Source: Candidatus Microgenomates bacterium
Lineage (GTDB): Bacteria > Patescibacteriota > Microgenomatia > UBA12405 > UBA6130
NCBI GenBank assembly: GCA_015485895.1
Contig: WFSR01000001.1
Span: 1 to 24,081, forward strand
Direction: 5' to 3'
Length of the DNA: 24,081 nt
Shown here: piece after piece, positions 20,592-24,081 of the stretch
Layout of the letters: every line of letters begins with the position of its first letter
How positions within the stretch are numbered: position 1 is the first letter of the stretch
The notes under the pieces: generated by a model
Database searches by the model: none
What the model saw: only the letters and a program-made list of their open reading frames with translations
What the model was told of the DNA's origin: nothing
Translations under genes and position numbers: made by a program

Positions 20592-22973
20592 ATGATTCTA
20601 AAATCACAATTAGGCGAGAATAAAATTAATGTTTTACCTCTTATACCTTTGCGGAATGTGGTTCCCTTCCCACATGTGGAACTTAATCTTATTTTTGGCC
20701 GCCCTGTTACAATAGCTGCTCTCAATTCGGCTATGCGAGGGCCCAAAAAAGTAGTTTTGGTGGCCCAGAAACAACCTGAGTTAGATGTTGTTGGCTGGAA
20801 TGAAATTTATCATGTGGGTGTCTTGGCTGAGGTGCGCCAGGTATTTCAAGCTGATGGGACCCTTCATGCGGTGGTTCAAGGCCTACGCCGGGTAGCCCTT
20901 TTAGAGCTGGTAAAAGGTAACGGATTTGATCAGGTAAAATTTATTGAGCTAGAAGAGAGATTTGACCATAGCCAGGAAGTGCGCTTAAAAGCAGCTCATC
21001 TAGCGCGCGAGTTGCGGCGAGCTTTCAGTTTAGGGAAGGGGTTAGAGCCGCTTCTGATGCTTAAGCTTACCAGCGGCTTACCTTTGCCAGACCTTTTGGA
21101 TCAAGCTAGTTTTGCCCTGGACGCTTCGGTAGTTGAAAAACAAAAGTTACTAGAAACGCTTTCTTGGCAACAACGTCTAAACCTGTTAATTAATTTACTG
21201 GGACGGGAAATTCAGGTCTTGGAGTTAGAACAGAAAATAGAGAAGAAAACGCGGAGCCGATTTGAAGAGCACATGAAAAAGACTGTTTTGGAAGAGAAGA
21301 AAAAAACAATAGAAAATGAGCTAAAAAGTCTTGGTATTGGAGGCAAGGATAATGCCCTGGCGGAGTTACACCGGCGGCTCAAAAAAGCTGAACTACCAAC
21401 AGCGGTGCGTAAAAAAGCTGACTATGAGTTGAAACGACTTCAGCAAATGCCAGCTTTTGCGCCTGAGGCAAGTTATATTCGCACCTATTTGGAAACATTG
21501 GCTGCCTTGCCTTGGGTGCAAACAAAACAGAAGGCTATTTCCTTAAAGAAGGCCGCCCGGATTTTAAATCACGATCATTATGGCCTGCGAGAAGTAAAAG
21601 CGCGAATTTTGGAATATTTGGCGGTAATGGAGTTGCGTAAAAAGGAGAAGCAGAAAAAAAGTGAGGAGCAAAAGGCGGGGAAAGGCCCGGCTAACATTCT
21701 TTGTTTCATTGGTCCACCGGGGGTGGGCAAGACGTCATTGGGGCAATCTATCGCCCGGGCTTTGGGGCGGAAGTTTGTCCGGGTATCTTTAGGGGGTATT
21801 CGAGACGAGGCGGAGATTAAAGGGCACCGGCGGACATATGTTGGGGCGATGCCCGGCCGGATTATCCAGGGAATTAGAACTGCGGGAACTAAGAATCCAG
21901 TTTTTATGCTTGACGAGGTCGATAAAATTGGTACTGATTTCCGTGGTGATCCAGCAGCAGCTTTGCTGGAAGTTCTTGATCCCGAACAAAACAGAAATTT
22001 TTCTGACCATTATTTAGAAGTGCCCTATGACCTTTCCGATGTTTTTTTTATCTTGACCGGTAATATGGTAGATACTATCCCTCCAGCCTTGCGGGACCGT
22101 TTAGAGATTATTCACTTTTCTAGCTATACTGCCGAGGAAAAGTTACAAATTGCCAAAAAATATCTAATTCCCAAACAATTGAAGAATCATGGACTGGGAA
22201 AGTATAAAATCCATTTTCAAGATGACACTCTGCGTTTAATTATCCAAGATTACACTTATGAAGCTGGGGTGCGCAATTTGGAGCGGGCGATAGCTAAAAT
22301 TTGCCGCCGGTTGGCACGGCGGATTGCCGAGAAAAAGCCTTATTCACGAGAGATAACTAAGGCTGTAGTGCGGCGCTTTTTGGGGCCAAAGGAATTCAAC
22401 CATGCTCTGCGGGAGCGGAAAGACGAAGTGGGAGTAGCGACTGGTTTGGCTTGGACACAGGCGGGCGGGGAGATTCTTTTTGTGGAGGTTGCTTTGATGC
22501 CCGGCGACGGTAAGATTTATTTGACCGGAAAATTGGGCGAGGTGATGCAAGAATCGGCTCGGGCGGCAATTTCCTATATTCGTAGCCACTGGCAGACTTT
22601 GAAGGTGAAGAAAAATTTCTTTAAAAATTTGGATATCCATATTCATGTGCCTGAAGGGGCGGTTCCCAAAGACGGGCCGTCGGCAGGGGTAACGATGGCC
22701 ACCGCCTTGCTGTCGGCGTTGACCAAGAAGAAGGTGCGTGCTGATGTAGGGATGACTGGGGAAATTACTTTGCGGGGAAAGGTGCTGGAAATTGGCGGGG
22801 TGAAAGAGAAAGTTCTCGCCGCCCATCGGGCCGGCTTAAAGACCATTATTTTACCTAAGGCAAACAAGAAGGATGTTAGTAAAATCCCCGCCAAGGTGCG
22901 CAAATCACTCCAGTTTGTCTTTGTCGAAACCCTCGACCAAGTTTTCCAAATAGCATTTGAGAGAAAGAGGTGA
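20592..22973 (+). CDS. lon: ATP-dependent protease Lon
   Basis: The 793-aa protein has the standard LonA layout: an N-terminal substrate-binding domain (about 1-200), a coiled-coil helical part (about 205-290), an AAA+ module with Walker A GPPGVGKT (374-381) and Walker B VFMLDEVD (437-444), and a protease domain. The latter has PKDGPSAG with catalytic Ser697 and GGVKEK with catalytic Lys740, 43 residues apart as in E. coli. The enzyme degrades damaged and regulatory proteins. Expression starts from the promoter at 20554-20582, framed by two inverted repeats. The stop codon TGA (22971-22973) is part of a 22-bp copy of the tRNA-Glu 3' end, so the terminal codons touch the edge of the inserted element. 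Confidence 0.96.
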   Translation: MILKSQLGENKINVLPLIPLRNVVPFPHVELNLIFGRPVTIAALNSAMRGPKKVVLVAQKQPELDVVGWNEIYHVGVLAEVRQVFQADGTLHAVVQGLRRVALLELVKGNGFDQVKFIELEERFDHSQEVRLKAAHLARELRRAFSLGKGLEPLLMLKLTSGLPLPDLLDQASFALDASVVEKQKLLETLSWQQRLNLLINLLGREIQVLELEQKIEKKTRSRFEEHMKKTVLEEKKKTIENELKSLGIGGKDNALAELHRRLKKAELPTAVRKKADYELKRLQQMPAFAPEASYIRTYLETLAALPWVQTKQKAISLKKAARILNHDHYGLREVKARILEYLAVMELRKKEKQKKSEEQKAGKGPANILCFIGPPGVGKTSLGQSIARALGRKFVRVSLGGIRDEAEIKGHRRTYVGAMPGRIIQGIRTAGTKNPVFMLDEVDKIGTDFRGDPAAALLEVLDPEQNRNFSDHYLEVPYDLSDVFFILTGNMVDTIPPALRDRLEIIHFSSYTAEEKLQIAKKYLIPKQLKNHGLGKYKIHFQDDTLRLIIQDYTYEAGVRNLERAIAKICRRLARRIAEKKPYSREITKAVVRRFLGPKEFNHALRERKDEVGVATGLAWTQAGGEILFVEVALMPGDGKIYLTGKLGEVMQESARAAISYIRSHWQTLKVKKNFFKNLDIHIHVPEGAVPKDGPSAGVTMATALLSALTKKKVRADVGMTGEITLRGKVLEIGGVKEKVLAAHRAGLKTIILPKANKKDVSKIPAKVRKSLQFVFVETLDQVFQIAFERKR

Positions 22974-22991
22974 CCCCACCCGGATTCGAAC
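22970..22991. repeat. Left 22-bp direct repeat of the tRNA-Glu 3' end (attL/attR-like)
   Basis: These 22 bp match 23744-23765 exactly. They correspond to the T-loop, the 3' T-stem strand, the 3' acceptor strand and discriminator of tRNA-Glu, in the same orientation (minus strand). Identity stops abruptly on both sides. It contains the lon stop codon. The sequence further in does not restore a tRNA. Confidence 0.8.
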
Positions 22992-23096
22992 AGAGATTGA
23001 TTTTCGGGCGCACTTTGTGCCTATAGGCAATTTATCATTCCCTTTGAGCATTAGTGCCTAAAGCGTCTTATGCCTCCTAGATATACTTTTGCACGA

Positions 23097-23567
23097 TTAT
23101 TGTAAGCTGGCGATTATTCTCGCTAGATTCTTTTCTGTTAGGGCCTTATCATTGGTGCTTAACTGGAAGAAACTATTTTTAGAATGCCACATTATAACCT
23201 TTTGATTTGGTTGGATTTTTATTGTGCCAAAATCAAAATAGCAAACAGGCACACCAGCTAGGTTTTTTTTCTTTCCTCTGCATGTGGTTCCTTCGTCGCT
23301 CTGAATTATTTGAATAACATTTTGCCCTTTCGTCATCTTTGTGATAAAAAGATCACCCTCTTTTGTCTGTCTCCAGTTAGCTTTTTGAACTAAAGTATAT
23401 CCGACGGGAATATAAATATTAGCGTATTCTGCGGCCTTTTGCTTTCCCAACTCGATAGATTTTTTGGGATTGAACGTGTTAACAAAACCCAGGGTGAACG
23501 GAATCCCAAAGACCAGCAACATTAAGGCGATGCTAGCAAAAATGATGTATTTTAACCATTTTGGCAT
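23097..23567 (-). CDS. Signal-anchored extracytoplasmic protein, weakly DUF4367-like
   Basis: The 156-aa protein has an N-terminal membrane helix (about residues 9-30) and a soluble extracytoplasmic domain. Near the end, W-H-S-K-N-S-F-F-Q-L-S-T-N followed by L-T-E-K-N-L-A-R-I-I-A-S-L resembles the closing strand and helix of DUF4367-type domains found in exported regulators and lipoproteins. The fold match is only tentative. Two cysteines (in T-T-C-R and V-P-V-C-Y) could form a disulfide. ATG 23567 is chosen because AAAGGGGGTGA lies about 7 nt upstream; the GTG at 23576 is part of that ribosome binding site. It is the only gene of the tRNA-flanked insertion, so it is a candidate cargo gene. 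Confidence 0.75.
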   Translation of the reverse strand: MPKWLKYIIFASIALMLLVFGIPFTLGFVNTFNPKKSIELGKQKAAEYANIYIPVGYTLVQKANWRQTKEGDLFITKMTKGQNVIQIIQSDEGTTCRGKKKNLAGVPVCYFDFGTIKIQPNQKVIMWHSKNSFFQLSTNDKALTEKNLARIIASLQ

Positions 23568-23628
23568 TTTATTCACCCCCTTTCCCTTCTTTGTATTTTT
23601 ATACTAAAAAAGCATTTTCTTCAAGAGG

Positions 23629-23637
23629 AGTATAGCA
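23629..23637 (-). promoter_or_regulatory. Extended -10 upstream of the insertion's gene
   Basis: On the minus strand, TGC-TATACT (23637 down to 23629) is an extended -10. The predicted leader is about 55 nt and contains the ribosome binding site, unlike the leaderless pattern of the other first genes. A second, weaker -10-like TATAAA (about 23605-23600) lies closer to the gene. Confidence 0.45.
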
Positions 23638-23744
23638 TAAGTGTGTTGAGGGCAACAACGGTGGTTAGGGGCAAGTGGGCGCAGAGACGTTATGGAGCCA
23701 GATGGCAAAACTACATAAGGATTTAGAAGTATGAACAGAAAAAG

Positions 23745-23817
23745 TGACCCCACCCGGATTCGAACCGGGGTTTTCGCCGTGAGAGGGCGATGTCCTAAAC
23801 CGCTAGACGATGGGGCC
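23745..23817 (-). tRNA. tRNA-Glu (anticodon CTC)
   Basis: The minus strand folds as a 73-nt tRNA. The acceptor 5' strand GGCCCCA pairs with TGGGGTC (one G-T wobble). A D-arm contains TCTAGCGGTTTAGGA. The anticodon stem is TCGCC/GGCGA with loop CTCTCAC, so the anticodon is CTC. The T-arm is CCCGG-TTCGAAT-CCGGG, and the discriminator is A. The 3' CCA is not encoded: ACTTT follows. The CCA-adding enzyme at 7784-9184 would complete it. Confidence 0.95.
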
Positions 23818-23825
23818 GGTGAGTT

Positions 23826-23834
23826 ATTTTAGCA
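23826..23834 (-). promoter_or_regulatory. Extended -10 promoter 8 nt from the mature tRNA-Glu 5' end
   Basis: On the minus strand, TGC-TAAAAT (23834 down to 23826) ends 8 nt before the first tRNA nucleotide (23817). The predicted transcription start is within about 0-2 nt of the mature 5' end. No -35 is clear. Confidence 0.55.
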
Positions 23835-23861
23835 TAATGAGAGATGCGGCCGAGCTGGCGG

Positions 23862-24081
23862 CAAACAACAAACAATGGGAGCTAGGAACTAGGAACTAGG
23901 AACTAGGAATGATAAATCCTAAATCCTAATGACCCAAATCCTAAACAATAACCAAATTACCAAATGATCAAATGACCAAAACAAAAGAAAAAGAAAAAAG
24001 AAAAAGAAATGTTTTGAACATTTGGATTTTGGTCATTTGAGCATTGTTTAGTCCGCCAGCTGGCGGATTAGGATTTTGGTA
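23862..24081. repeat. Copy B of the dispersed composite repeat, running off the window
   Basis: It begins with a CAAACAACAAACAA stretch and GGGAGCTAGG, as downstream of recJ. A 7-bp AGGAACT tandem follows (23884-23909, about 3.5 units), then the blocks shared with copy A: 23914-23948, 24002-24023 and 24031-24051. A 16-bp palindrome TCCGCCAGCTGGCGGA (24052-24067) takes the place of about 14 bp of copy A before the shared TTAGGATTTTGGTA. The window ends inside the right arm. No gene lies in the block. Confidence 0.78.

Larger units (their letters stand above)
22970..23765. mobile_element. Small tRNA-Glu-flanked insertion with one cargo gene
   Basis: Two identical 22-bp repeats (22970-22991 and 23744-23765) lie 774 bp apart. 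The right one is the 3' end of the intact tRNA-Glu gene, and the left one is a displaced copy. This is the geometry left by site-specific integration at a tRNA 3' end. Between them there is one gene (23097-23567) and no integrase. Three TGCCT(A/C) motifs (23018, 23055, 23071) and a TGCCTATAGGCA palindrome (23018-23029) lie near the left end. It could be a mini-element moved by an integrase encoded elsewhere, a deletion remnant, or (less likely) the ruin of a duplicated tRNA gene. Confidence 0.55.

Noticed and set aside
22344..22826. A 160-aa frame on the minus strand
   Set aside because: It is antisense to the catalytic domain of lon, whose motifs are intact. It has His/Pro-rich composition and no start signal.
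22971..23085. A second tRNA, long-variable-arm tRNA, or tmRNA 3' end on the minus strand
   Set aside because: The T-loop and acceptor 3' strand are present, but the 5' T-stem has changed to CTCTG, no anticodon arm folds, and no 5' acceptor strand complementary to TGGGGTC is found. It is better explained as a displaced att copy.
1..24081. UGA recoded as glycine or tryptophan
   Set aside because: UGA ends lon, aspS, secD, the DUF5679 gene and others at the expected family lengths, and no in-frame UGA is needed in any conserved domain.

Overview
The window looks like part of a small, compact genome from the Candidate Phyla Radiation (Patescibacteria). I infer this from the mix of genes: a DUF5679 zinc-ribbon miniprotein, DUF3048 and DUF4446 exported or membrane proteins, a bacterial-type AspRS that lacks the GAD insertion, a CCA-adding enzyme together with a tRNA that has no encoded CCA, many 4-nt ATGA gene overlaps, and A/T-rich composite intergenic repeats. 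UGA is an ordinary stop here (for example in lon and the DUF5679 gene), so this is not a UGA=Gly lineage. I cannot place it to a phylum from sequence alone.

Layout. 1-3128: a thioredoxin-CcdA membrane protein, a ComM/YifB AAA ATPase, a 51-aa membrane miniprotein and DUF5679, closed by a terminator. 3192-7848: one tight operon on + of DUF4446, DUF3048, a winged-helix/nucleotidyltransferase-like regulator, an AbrB-like protein, secD and secF. 7784-9184 (-) is a CCA-adding enzyme, divergent from recJ (9205-10869, +). 10848-11518 is a gene-free repeat mosaic. 11519-13746 (+) is aspS and a D,D-carboxypeptidase. 13709-14782 (-) and 14818-16137 (+) are two divergent proteins I cannot name. 16081-19598 (-) is a GldA/F/G-like ABC transporter operon with a DUF4340-like protein. 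era (19640-20524, -) and lon (20592-22973, +) diverge. 22970-23765 is a small insertion flanked by 22-bp direct repeats of the 3' end of tRNA-Glu, carrying one exported-protein gene. tRNA-Glu(CTC) and a second copy of the repeat mosaic end the window.

Most striking is the transcription architecture. Nearly every promoter-proximal gene has a recognisable -10 hexamer, often of extended TGn type, only 5-9 nt before its start codon. This predicts leaderless mRNAs, while internal operon genes use Shine-Dalgarno sites or ATGA coupling. The clearest case is a perfectly symmetric ATTATATAAT palindrome, exactly 5 nt from both the CCA enzyme and recJ start codons. The tRNA-Glu gene has the same arrangement (-10 at 8 nt from the mature 5' end). 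All three convergent gene pairs overlap at their 3' ends (65, 38 and 57 bp).

The genes serve protein export and envelope work (SecDF, D,D-carboxypeptidase, DUF3048, thiol-disulfide transport, ABC export), translation and tRNA maturation (AspRS, CCA enzyme, Era, tRNA-Glu), DNA processing (RecJ, ComM) and proteolysis (Lon).
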